In this document: piece after piece, positions 16,683 to 24,419 of the stretch
Position numbering within the stretch: the first letter of the stretch is position 1
Layout: each line of letters starts with the position of its first letter
NCBI GenBank assembly: GCA_029866325.1
Contig: JARWZO010000023.1
Location: 1-64,000 of the forward strand
Direction: 5' to 3'
Length of the DNA: 64,000 nt
Source: Fluviicola sp.
Lineage (GTDB): Bacteria > Bacteroidota > Bacteroidia > Flavobacteriales_D > Crocinitomicaceae
Made by a program: the position numbers and the translations under genes
Notes under the pieces: model-generated
The model's database searches: none
The model's input: only the letters and a program-made list of their open reading frames with translations
What the model was told of the DNA's origin: nothing

Positions 16683-18074
16683 ATGAAAGGTACTGCATCG
16701 ATTATCTCTGCCAACAAAGAAAAATTCCTGAACGAATTGTTTGATTTGTTGCGTATTCCAACAATTTCTGCCGATAGTGCTTACAAAGCCGAGGTACTAC
16801 GTGGCGCCGGAAAGGTGGCCGAATTTCTGCGCAATGCAGGAGCAGATTTAGTTGAAATTTGTGAAACAGCCGGACATCCGATTGTTTACGGCGAGAAAAT
16901 AATTGATCCTACTTTGCCAACTATTTTGGTTTACGGTCATTACGATGTGCAACCTGCAGACCCATTGGAATTATGGACAACTCCACCTTTTGAACCAGTG
17001 ATCAGAAACACACCCATCCATCCTGAAGGAGCCATTTTTGCACGTGGTGCTTGTGACGACAAAGGACAATTTTTCATGCACCTTAAAGCATTTGATGCAA
17101 TGATGCAGGCAGGAGAATTGCCGTGTAATGTCAAATTCATGATTGAAGGAGAAGAAGAAGTTGGTAGTGAGCATTTGGGCATTTTCATCAAGGAAAACAA
17201 AGAGCGTTTAAAAGCCGATATTATCCTTGTTTCTGATACTGGAATGCTCTCTAACGACACACCTTCCATCACCACAGGCTTGCGCGGATTGAGTTATGTA
17301 AAAGTGGAAGTGACAGGTCCGAACCGCGATTTGCATTCCGGTTTGTACGGTGGCTGTGTTGCCAATCCGATCAATATCTTGGCAAAAATGATTGCTTCGC
17401 TACACGATGAAAATAACCACATTACCATTCCCGGTTTTTATGCGGACGTTGTGGAACTTAGTTTGGAAGAACGCGCCGAAATGGCGAAAGCACCTTATAG
17501 TGCGGACGATTACAAAGCAGCTTTGGATATTGCTGCCGAATATGGTGAAAAAGGATATACAACTCCGGAAAGAGGTTCTATTCGTCCAACCTTGGATGTA
17601 AACGGAATTTGGGGAGGTTATACAGGCGAAGGTGCCAAAACAGTAATCGCTTCCAAAGCACACGCAAAGATTTCAATGCGTTTGGTACCAAATCAACAAC
17701 CCGAAGAAATTACGCGCTTATTCTCTGATCATTTCAAAGCTATTGCTCCTGAAGGTGTTACGGTTGTCGTTAATCCACATCATGGTGGTGAACCTGTTGT
17801 AACACCAATCGATTCTATCGGATATCTTTCAGCCAGCAAAGCTTATGAGCATACTTTCGGTAAAAAACCGATTCCGGTTCGCAGCGGAGGAAGCATTCCG
17901 ATCATTGCGTTGTTTGAGCAGGAATTAGGGCTAAAAACGGTGATGATGGGCTTTGGTTTGGATTCAGATGCCATTCACTCACCCAACGAGCACTACGGAT
18001 TATTTAATTTCTACAAGGGAATTGAAACCATTCCATACTTCTTTCATTATTTCACTGAAGCAATGAAATCATAA
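16683..18074 (+). CDS. M20-family dipeptidase
   Basis: 463 residues, the size of the CNDP-like branch of the M20 metallopeptidases, which cleave dipeptides with two zinc ions. Metal-binding motifs are YGHYDVQPAD (H86, D88), ARGACDDKG (bridging Asp in 125-126), EGEEEVGS (catalytic Glu and metal Glu near 158-159) and the C-terminal DAIHSPNEHYG. The dimerisation/lid domain lies between about 210 and 360. No signal peptide, so it is cytosolic. It is followed after 3 bp by a lipoprotein gene, and the two are likely one transcript. Confidence 0.93.
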   Translation: MKGTASIISANKEKFLNELFDLLRIPTISADSAYKAEVLRGAGKVAEFLRNAGADLVEICETAGHPIVYGEKIIDPTLPTILVYGHYDVQPADPLELWTTPPFEPVIRNTPIHPEGAIFARGACDDKGQFFMHLKAFDAMMQAGELPCNVKFMIEGEEEVGSEHLGIFIKENKERLKADIILVSDTGMLSNDTPSITTGLRGLSYVKVEVTGPNRDLHSGLYGGCVANPINILAKMIASLHDENNHITIPGFYADVVELSLEERAEMAKAPYSADDYKAALDIAAEYGEKGYTTPERGSIRPTLDVNGIWGGYTGEGAKTVIASKAHAKISMRLVPNQQPEEITRLFSDHFKAIAPEGVTVVVNPHHGGEPVVTPIDSIGYLSASKAYEHTFGKKPIPVRSGGSIPIIALFEQELGLKTVMMGFGLDSDAIHSPNEHYGLFNFYKGIETIPYFFHYFTEAMKS

Positions 18075-18077
18075 ATC

Positions 18078-18569
18078 ATGGAACGTTCGTTTTTTTCTCG
18101 ATTCTTCATCATTCCCATGCTGGCACTCTTGTTTATAGGAGGTGCCGGCTGTGATATTGATGAGCCAGACATCAGTAATATTGGAGGCTTTAAGCTTAAG
18201 AAGCTTGACGGTCAACGCATTGAAGCTGAGTTTTCTGTAGACTGTGATAATCCGAACGGATTTGGTTTTAAAGTAAAAAAAGCAAACATCGATGTGAGTG
18301 CCAATGACCAGATTTTAGGTAATGTTTCACTCGACAAAAAGGTGAAAGTCAAACGCAAATCCAAAAACACGTATACCATTCCGGTCATTATTGAATTGGA
18401 AGACGGAGCGTTGTTTAAGATCATGCAACTTTCACTAAGTGGTGAAGTGACTGTCTTATTCAAAGGAAAAGTTCGTGGCAGCGTTTGCGGAATCGGAAAA
18501 TCGTTTGAAGTGAACGAATCTAAAAAGATCGACGCGAGTTCATTGAACTTGGATGGGTTGGGAGGATAA
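18078..18569 (+). CDS. LEA14-like lipoprotein
   Basis: 163 residues. A lipoprotein signal ends in GGAGC, with the cysteine at about residue 25, so the protein should sit in the inner or outer membrane facing the periplasm. The mature part is an all-beta LEA type 2 fold: 'SVDCDNPNGFGFKVKKANIDVSAND' shows the Asn-Pro-x-Gly/F signature of water-stress LEA2 domains. No enzyme motifs. It lies 3 bp behind the dipeptidase gene and in front of a strong terminator. Its role in the envelope is not known. Confidence 0.82.
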   Translation: MERSFFSRFFIIPMLALLFIGGAGCDIDEPDISNIGGFKLKKLDGQRIEAEFSVDCDNPNGFGFKVKKANIDVSANDQILGNVSLDKKVKVKRKSKNTYTIPVIIELEDGALFKIMQLSLSGEVTVLFKGKVRGSVCGIGKSFEVNESKKIDASSLNLDGLGG

Positions 18570-18608
18570 AAACACCTTTAAGTCTGTGGCATCTGTGGGA
18601 AAATAAAA

Positions 18609-18640
18609 AAGGAGTCTACCACTGCAGACTCCTTCTATTT
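18609..18640. terminator. Terminator after the LEA-like gene
   Basis: AAGGAGTCT (18609-18617) pairs with AGACTCCTT (18626-18634), followed by TCTATTTTTT. The A-run before it can serve the convergent minus-strand gene. Confidence 0.85.
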
Positions 18641-18657
18641 TTTGGGTAAATCTCTGA

Positions 18658-19065
18658 TCAATTAAAGTGAAAGAAAAAGAAAAACGCTGCTGCCGAAGCT
18701 GCCGGAATTCCTTTTGCGTAACCGATGGTTGAATAGCTACTGTTTTGAACCGTACCATCAGACTTAATATAACCGACTGTACTGTAACTGCTATTCTGAA
18801 CCGTACCGTCTGATTTCACATAGCCCAACGTACTATAGCTGCTATTCTGAATCGTTCCGTCAGACTTAATATAACCGATAGTTGAATACGATCCATTTTG
18901 AACCGTTCCATCCGATTTGATATAACCAACTGTTGAATACGAACTGTTTTGAACTGTTCCGTCAGATTTAATGTAACCGATGGTAGAATAGCTTGAATTT
19001 TGGACCGTTTGCGCAAACAAAAATGCCGAACAGCAAAGAGATACAATTAATAGCAGGTGTTTCAT
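18658..19065 (-). CDS. Secreted 17-residue-repeat '5-fold beta-flower' protein
   Basis: 135 residues. A signal peptide (1-19, ending LFAQ) is followed at residue 21 by five nearly identical 17-residue units of the form VQNSSYSTIGYIKSDGT (21-105). A sixth, partial unit then runs into a tail with five consecutive phenylalanines (AAAFFFFFHFN). The repeats vary only by I/V/L, S/G and T/I swaps. Such repeats form small closed beta 'flower' folds known in Bacteroidota. At DNA level this is a 51-bp tandem repeat, prone to slippage. It is expected in the periplasm or outside the cell. Partners and ligand are unknown, and the gene stands alone. Confidence 0.85.
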   Translation of the reverse strand: MKHLLLIVSLCCSAFLFAQTVQNSSYSTIGYIKSDGTVQNSSYSTVGYIKSDGTVQNGSYSTIGYIKSDGTIQNSSYSTLGYVKSDGTVQNSSYSTVGYIKSDGTVQNSSYSTIGYAKGIPAASAAAFFFFFHFN

Positions 19066-19100
19066 AGTTTACAATTTTTGATGAAAGATACAACGACCAG

Positions 19101-21173
19101 CTAATCTCGTGCCGTTTTTAACAATTTCTTAGTAATCAGCTCATTTCCTGCATCGATCTGCAACAAATATATCCCACTTTTCAGGTCGGAAGGCAATTTG
19201 ATATCGAGGTTATGCGAGCCCGATTGGTAAACCGCGGGTTGAACTTCATGCACTTTATTCCCCAACATATCAACAACCGAGAGCGACAATTTCTGAGCAG
19301 AAGGCAAATAGAACGACAATTCTACTTCATCGTTAAACGGATTAGGCGAAGCCGTAAAATGTTCATCCGACAATATCGCATTTTCCATACCGAGGTAACA
19401 GATTCCATCGATATTGGCGTCCATCCATGCAAAACGAAGTTGGATCCAATCTTTCATGGCTTGAATTTCTCCAGGGAAATCGGACGGAATGGGACTCGGA
19501 TTCGGCCATGTATACGTTCCTAACAAAGGCCATGTATTGAAATGACGCACTTGGGCTTGGTCAATTTTTGCAGCCAATGAATCGATCACATAGTTCAACG
19601 TAGTAAAGCTTAAAGTCGTTTGTCGCAGCTCAGTCCAGCGACACTTTACATCACTTTGAAAAGCCGGATCTGTCATCAGTTTTTCCCACCAAAAAGGCAC
19701 ATCGTAACCGCCACCACAATAATCGTTGAAGAGATATACCCAGCCGTCACTCTGCCAGCCTTCGCAGTAATCTGAGTTCCACCACGCCAGGTTGTAATCC
19801 CACGCAGGTCCTGCAACCAACTTTCCGCCGTTGCTGTTTTTATCCTTGTACAAAAACGCACTCAATCGATAGGCATCAACGTTTTTACTTGCTTCATTGA
19901 GCAACAAATGATCAACAAAAGAAGGTACATCGATGTACTTTCGGTAGCCATTGACAGGATCGGTAAAATTTACTCCGTCGAGCGCAGTTTCAAACGAGTC
20001 AACGTATTCTTGAATATACGTGCGCTGTTGCGGCATGATGGCATCACCTTTCGGTTCTACATGCACTATGCGAATAGGAATATTAGCACTTGACAAATAA
20101 GGTGATTCCCAATACGTTCCCGGACCATCATCTCGATCTACTTTAATGATGTAACCACCCGTTAATTCATCACCTGCAATATCCTGCGGATTTAATTTTG
20201 CGATGTCAACCCGGTTATTATCGCGTTTTATCTTTTCCATCAACACATAAATACCTTTGTATTGACCATTAATAACCACTTCACAGAACTGAGTGCGCGA
20301 GGCGTAATGTCCGGTTTTATTAGCCACATCATACGAAAGCACATTGCGCATGCATGTTTTATCGTTGTAAGGCGCATACAAAATCCAATCATGCTCTGTT
20401 GGCATTCCGAGCAAAATGGTATCGTGTTGGGTACCGTTAACATCGCGGGTTTCGAAACCATAAGACTTCTGTGGAAAGCCTGCCGAAGAAGAACCCCGTT
20501 GTTCAATTCCGATTTTGTTGTTGTAATTATTAAACGGATCTGTCATGTAGTTGGTCATTCCGGGTCCGTTGTAAATAATTCCCATATCTGCTTCAATCTT
20601 CGGTTCGTCAGGGATTCCTTGTCCGTTGGTATTGATTACCACAATTGGAAGGTCGGAAGATGTGAATTGGTAAAAATCAGCAGGATTGTTACTGAATGTA
20701 ATTGACCAATCGATGAGCATACCTTCGTCGCCACCGGCTTGATCAGCAATGAATAATTGCCATGTTCCATTTGGGTTTTGCCCGTTATTCAAAATCCCGA
20801 TTTCTTCCATCGGTTTGAAACTTCCGGTAAATGGAGCCGCTCCGCTATTGATAAATGTTGGAGAGTCCCATTGAAAACAGGTGTTCTGTAAATCATCACC
20901 ACTACCACCAGCATTTAGCATCAAAGCCGAATAATTGCCGTCGGGGGCCACAATGTAAATAACCAGATCACTTAGATACGTATGTGTTAAATTTACACAC
21001 ACGCGTTCCAATCCGAAAGTTGTTGTGTTGATTGAAGCCGGTAATCCGGAAACAGAGGTAGGTGAAAGTAGTTGCTGATTATCAAGAATTGTGTCGCTGC
21101 CACCGTTGAAGGTTTGTGCGAAAACATTGAAAATCAGTAAAAAAGAGGTGACAGAGAGTAAGCTTTTTAGCAT
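19101..21173 (-). CDS. Secreted CotH-type protein with P-domain and T9SS type A tail
   Basis: 690 residues from ATG 21173; the longer TTG frame would delay the signal peptide. The signal peptide ends near FNVFAQ (about 20). A proprotein-convertase P-domain-like beta sandwich follows (about 30-165, with NPNGTWQLFIAD). A CotH kinase-like domain (about 190-590) follows, with GIEQRGSSS, KSYGFETRD, GHYASRTQFCEVVINGQYKGIYVLMEKIKRD and the catalytic-like WDYNLAWWN. A type A sorting domain (PNPFNDEVELSFYLPS, 610-690) ends it. CotH domains phosphorylate spore-coat proteins in Bacillus; here the substrate is unknown but would be extracellular. It is monocistronic. Confidence 0.9.
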   Translation of the reverse strand: MLKSLLSVTSFLLIFNVFAQTFNGGSDTILDNQQLLSPTSVSGLPASINTTTFGLERVCVNLTHTYLSDLVIYIVAPDGNYSALMLNAGGSGDDLQNTCFQWDSPTFINSGAAPFTGSFKPMEEIGILNNGQNPNGTWQLFIADQAGGDEGMLIDWSITFSNNPADFYQFTSSDLPIVVINTNGQGIPDEPKIEADMGIIYNGPGMTNYMTDPFNNYNNKIGIEQRGSSSAGFPQKSYGFETRDVNGTQHDTILLGMPTEHDWILYAPYNDKTCMRNVLSYDVANKTGHYASRTQFCEVVINGQYKGIYVLMEKIKRDNNRVDIAKLNPQDIAGDELTGGYIIKVDRDDGPGTYWESPYLSSANIPIRIVHVEPKGDAIMPQQRTYIQEYVDSFETALDGVNFTDPVNGYRKYIDVPSFVDHLLLNEASKNVDAYRLSAFLYKDKNSNGGKLVAGPAWDYNLAWWNSDYCEGWQSDGWVYLFNDYCGGGYDVPFWWEKLMTDPAFQSDVKCRWTELRQTTLSFTTLNYVIDSLAAKIDQAQVRHFNTWPLLGTYTWPNPSPIPSDFPGEIQAMKDWIQLRFAWMDANIDGICYLGMENAILSDEHFTASPNPFNDEVELSFYLPSAQKLSLSVVDMLGNKVHEVQPAVYQSGSHNLDIKLPSDLKSGIYLLQIDAGNELITKKLLKTARD

Positions 21174-21262
21174 AGCGTGCACAATTGATGTTAACAAGAT
21201 AGTAAACTATGCTTAACAAATTGATAATGCTGTCTGAAAGATGGTTTTCCAGAATGGCTACC

Positions 21263-21391
21263 TCCCACAGATGCACAGATAAAGCTCGCCTAACGGCCTC
21301 GCTATTATGTTAAATGTGCGGGATAACAAATTTGTTGCAAAGTCACGTATGCGCTGCCGTTAGGAGCGCGAAAATCTGTGCATCTGTGGGA
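21263..21391. repeat. MITE-like element with 18-bp terminal inverted repeats
   Basis: The ends TCCCACAGATGCACAGAT (21263-21280) and ATCTGTGCATCTGTGGGA (21374-21391) are perfect reverse complements. Inside lies a second pair, CCTAACGGC (21289-21297) and GCCGTTAGG (21356-21364), and a central AACAAATTTGTT palindrome. There is no coding frame. The outer end word TCTGTG(G)CATCTGTGGGAA also appears alone at 18583-18602, so the element belongs to a family. Confidence 0.8.
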
Positions 21392-21398
21392 AGGAAAC

Positions 21399-21425
21399 AA
21401 AAACGGCTCACCGAATGGGTGAGCC
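21399..21425 (-). terminator. Terminator of glyS
   Basis: On the minus strand GGCTCACC (21418-21425) pairs with GGTGAGCC (21405-21412), followed by GTTTTTG. It lies 10 bases after the glyS stop. Confidence 0.85.
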
Positions 21426-21434
21426 TTAGTAATA

Positions 21435-22973
21435 TCAATTCGCTAACAACGAGCGCCAGCTGACTTTAGCCTCGATGCGTGTGTGTAATTCGGCAATAGG
21501 AACCCGGATTTGTTCCATCGTATCACGATCACGGATCGTCACCGTATTGTCTTCCAATGTTTGGTGATCTACCGTTACAGAGAATGGCGTACCAATCGCA
21601 TCCTGACGACGGTAACGTTTTCCGATAGAATCTTTTTCGTCGTATTGACACAAGTAATCAAACTTCAACTCATCAATGATAGCACGTGCTTTTTCGGGCA
21701 ATCCATCTTTCTTCGTCAACGGCATAACAGCCACTTTATAAGGAGCCAATGCCGGCGGAATGGTCAATACAACGCGCTCTGATCCGTCTTCTAACACTTC
21801 GTTTTTATACGAAGCGCTCAATACCGCTAGGAACATTCGATCCAAACCAACCGATGTTTCCACCACATAAGGAACGTAATTTTGGTTCAACTCGGTATCG
21901 AAATACTGGAGTTTTTTACCGGAGTATTGTTCATGTTGTTTTAAATCGAAATCGGTGCGTGAGTGAATTCCTTCCAATTCTTTGAATCCCATCGGGAAAT
22001 CAAACTCGATATCAGAAGCTGCGTTGGCGTAATGTGCCAATTTAATATGATCGTGTTCACGGTAATACTGATCGCCCAATCCCAACTTTTTGTGCCAGTT
22101 CAAACGCGCTGCTTTCCAGTGATTGTACCACTGCATTTCTTCACCCGGACGTACAAAAAACTGCATTTCCATCTGTTCAAATTCGCGCATACGGAAGATA
22201 AACTGGCGCGCTACAATCTCGTTACGGAACGCTTTCCCGATTTGGGCAATTCCAAACGGAATCTTCATACGACCTGTTTTCTGTACATTCAGGAAATTTA
22301 CGAAAATACCTTGAGCCGTTTCCGGACGCAGGTAAATGGTAGAAGCATCGCCGGCTACAGAACCCATTTCGGTCGAAAACATCAGGTTGAACTGACGCAC
22401 TTCGGTCCAGTTGCGGGTACCACTGATCGGGCAAACAATCTCCAAATCTTCGATCAATTGTTTTACACCGTCAAGGTCGTTGTTTTCCAAGGTCGTGCGC
22501 ATGCGATCTTCGATGGAAGTGATTTTTTCCTGATTGCGCAAGACATTCGGATTCGTAGCACGAAATTGTGCTTCATCAAAGGCATCACCGAACTTTTTGG
22601 CAGCTTTTTCCACTTCCTTGTTGATCTTCTGAAGAATCTTTTCCATGTGCTCTTCGATCAACACATCGGCACGGTAACGTTTTTTGGAATCTTTGTTGTC
22701 GATCAACGGATCATTGAACGCATCAACGTGTCCGGAAGCTTTCCAAACCGTTGGGTGCATAAAGATGGAAGAATCAAGTCCAACGATGTTTTCATTCATC
22801 TGAACCATTGATTTCCACCAGTATTGTTTGATGTTATTCTTGAGTTCGGCACCCAACTGACCGTAATCATAAGTCGCGGCCAAACCATCATATATTTCAG
22901 AAGAAGGGAACACAAAACCGTATTCTTTGGCGTGTCCGATCACTTCTTTCAGTAAGTCTTCTTTTTGTTCCAT
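21435..22973 (-). CDS. glyS: Glycyl-tRNA synthetase (alpha2 type)
   Basis: 512 residues, the dimeric single-chain form found in Bacteroidota, archaea and eukaryotes. It charges tRNA-Gly with glycine. The class II catalytic core shows motif 1 near the N terminus (GFVFPSSEIYDGLAATYDYGQLG), the tight-turn motif 2 (FRNEI...REFEQMEMQFF) and motif 3 (ETSVGLDRMFLAVL). The anticodon-binding domain occupies the last 110 residues (VAVMPLTKKD...). The ATG at 22973 follows a perfect -7 box by 5 bases. Monocistronic, with its own terminator. Confidence 0.97.
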   Translation of the reverse strand: MEQKEDLLKEVIGHAKEYGFVFPSSEIYDGLAATYDYGQLGAELKNNIKQYWWKSMVQMNENIVGLDSSIFMHPTVWKASGHVDAFNDPLIDNKDSKKRYRADVLIEEHMEKILQKINKEVEKAAKKFGDAFDEAQFRATNPNVLRNQEKITSIEDRMRTTLENNDLDGVKQLIEDLEIVCPISGTRNWTEVRQFNLMFSTEMGSVAGDASTIYLRPETAQGIFVNFLNVQKTGRMKIPFGIAQIGKAFRNEIVARQFIFRMREFEQMEMQFFVRPGEEMQWYNHWKAARLNWHKKLGLGDQYYREHDHIKLAHYANAASDIEFDFPMGFKELEGIHSRTDFDLKQHEQYSGKKLQYFDTELNQNYVPYVVETSVGLDRMFLAVLSASYKNEVLEDGSERVVLTIPPALAPYKVAVMPLTKKDGLPEKARAIIDELKFDYLCQYDEKDSIGKRYRRQDAIGTPFSVTVDHQTLEDNTVTIRDRDTMEQIRVPIAELHTRIEAKVSWRSLLAN

Positions 22974-22978
22974 GGTGG

Positions 22979-22986
22979 CAAATTTA
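22979..22986 (-). promoter_or_regulatory. -7 box of glyS
   Basis: The minus strand reads TAAATTTG, a perfect TAnnTTTG, 5 bases before the ATG. This suggests a leaderless or very short leader mRNA. No clear -33 TTG. Confidence 0.4.
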
Positions 22987-23084
22987 CCCGTTTCGGTTTA
23001 TTAATAGATGTTAAAGCCACGAATATTTTAAAACAATCTGTTACCTTTTCACCCATTAGACATTAGATATTAAAATCGTACTCT

Positions 23085-24401
23085 ATGAAAACAAGCCTTC
23101 CAATCGTCTTTGTTATGATCTTGCTGGTTGCCTGCAACGCTTCCAACACCAATCCGATCAAGCAACCTTCGCAACAAGAACCGACAGCTTCCGTTATCGA
23201 ACCGATGGAAGGACTGGGAATCAAACCTCGTGAATTCAAGATCTCTGCAGATCAACCGAGCACCATCGATTTGCCAAATGGCGGAAGTATTTCTTTTCCG
23301 GATAATGCCTTTGTGGATGCCAACGGAAAACCTGTTTCGGGCACTGTGACGATTGAGTGGCAGGAATTTCATTCATTGGCAGATATCATGGTTTCGGGCA
23401 TTCCGATGCGCTACGACTCAGCCGGAGTAAGCAATCAGTTTGTTTCGGGCGGCATGTTTACCATTGACGGAAATCAAAACGGAAATCCGATCGAATTGGC
23501 AAAAGGTAAAGAAGCGAAAGTGGAATTGGCAACTTACGACGAACAACAACAGTTTAACTTCTATGCCTTAAATGAACAAACAGGCGATTGGTCGTACAAA
23601 ACAACAGCACTTTCAACGCCCAATCCGGATGTAAAAACGGCCGGTGGACCATCAAACGCTAAAAGTACACAACAAGCAGAAGGCGCTCCCATCTTTTTAA
23701 ATGTAGTAGCTTCCACCGATTCGATTCCTTCATTGGCAGGACAAGACATTGTAGGTTGGAATGTATCACGCGGTCAGGTGCCTAAAAAATTGCAAAAAAC
23801 CATTGCTCAGTCGCGCTGGAACGCCCGTATTACGAAACAAACAGCCAACGGGTACGAATTGCAGTTGAGCAATAAGGGAACAACATTGAAACTCGACGCT
23901 CAACCGGTTACCATGGACGATGCCTTGGCCAACACCTCGAAAGTAGAAGAACGCACTGCCGAAAGATGGAGTAACTTACTGGCTTTTCAGCAGCAGGAAA
24001 AAGAAGCCAATATGATTCGTACTGCTTCCATTCCCGGATTCGGAACGTATAATTGGGATATCATCCACGTTCGTGAAGCACCGATTGCGTTTACGCTTGA
24101 TCTGAATTTGCCGAACGGACACAAACTCGACGAAGCACAGATTTACCATGTTTGTCCGGATGAAAAAGCCATTGTGCGTTATACAGAAGGTGATTTCGAT
24201 GAGTTTTCTTTCGACCCGAAAAAAGGAAATTGTATCGTAGCGATCATGCCTGATAAATCCATTTACACCGTTTCTGACAAACAATTCGATGCAGCCCGCA
24301 AAAAAGGTGGTGAGCGGGAATTTACCTTCGATATGCAAAGTCGAAACGACCGCTTCACTTCGGGTAAAAAACTTGGAAGATTGGTAGAGGAATTGATTTA
24401 A
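23085..24401 (+). CDS. Lipoprotein of unknown function
   Basis: 438 residues. The lipoprotein signal ends LLVAC, with the lipid cysteine at about residue 17, and a Ser/Asn/Pro/Gln-rich linker follows (18-45). A beta-rich domain then starts with 'TIDLPNGGSISFPDNAFVDANGKPVSG', similar in style to ZU5/carboxypeptidase-regulatory-like beta sandwiches that Bacteroidota use on surface proteins. The rest is mostly beta with no recognisable catalytic motif. The gene is 18 bp upstream of the WG-repeat gene and likely forms a two-gene operon with it. I cannot name a function. Confidence 0.75.
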   Translation: MKTSLPIVFVMILLVACNASNTNPIKQPSQQEPTASVIEPMEGLGIKPREFKISADQPSTIDLPNGGSISFPDNAFVDANGKPVSGTVTIEWQEFHSLADIMVSGIPMRYDSAGVSNQFVSGGMFTIDGNQNGNPIELAKGKEAKVELATYDEQQQFNFYALNEQTGDWSYKTTALSTPNPDVKTAGGPSNAKSTQQAEGAPIFLNVVASTDSIPSLAGQDIVGWNVSRGQVPKKLQKTIAQSRWNARITKQTANGYELQLSNKGTTLKLDAQPVTMDDALANTSKVEERTAERWSNLLAFQQQEKEANMIRTASIPGFGTYNWDIIHVREAPIAFTLDLNLPNGHKLDEAQIYHVCPDEKAIVRYTEGDFDEFSFDPKKGNCIVAIMPDKSIYTVSDKQFDAARKKGGEREFTFDMQSRNDRFTSGKKLGRLVEELI

Positions 24402-24419
24402 TCAATAAACGCAACCCTT

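Noticed and set aside
18658-19065. Possible CRISPR array because of regular 51-bp repeats
   Set aside because: The repeats are contiguous, lack spacers, and encode an in-frame 17-residue protein repeat.
21963-22811. Long plus-strand frame (282 codons) opposite glyS
   Set aside because: It lies wholly antisense to glycyl-tRNA synthetase, whose motifs are complete.
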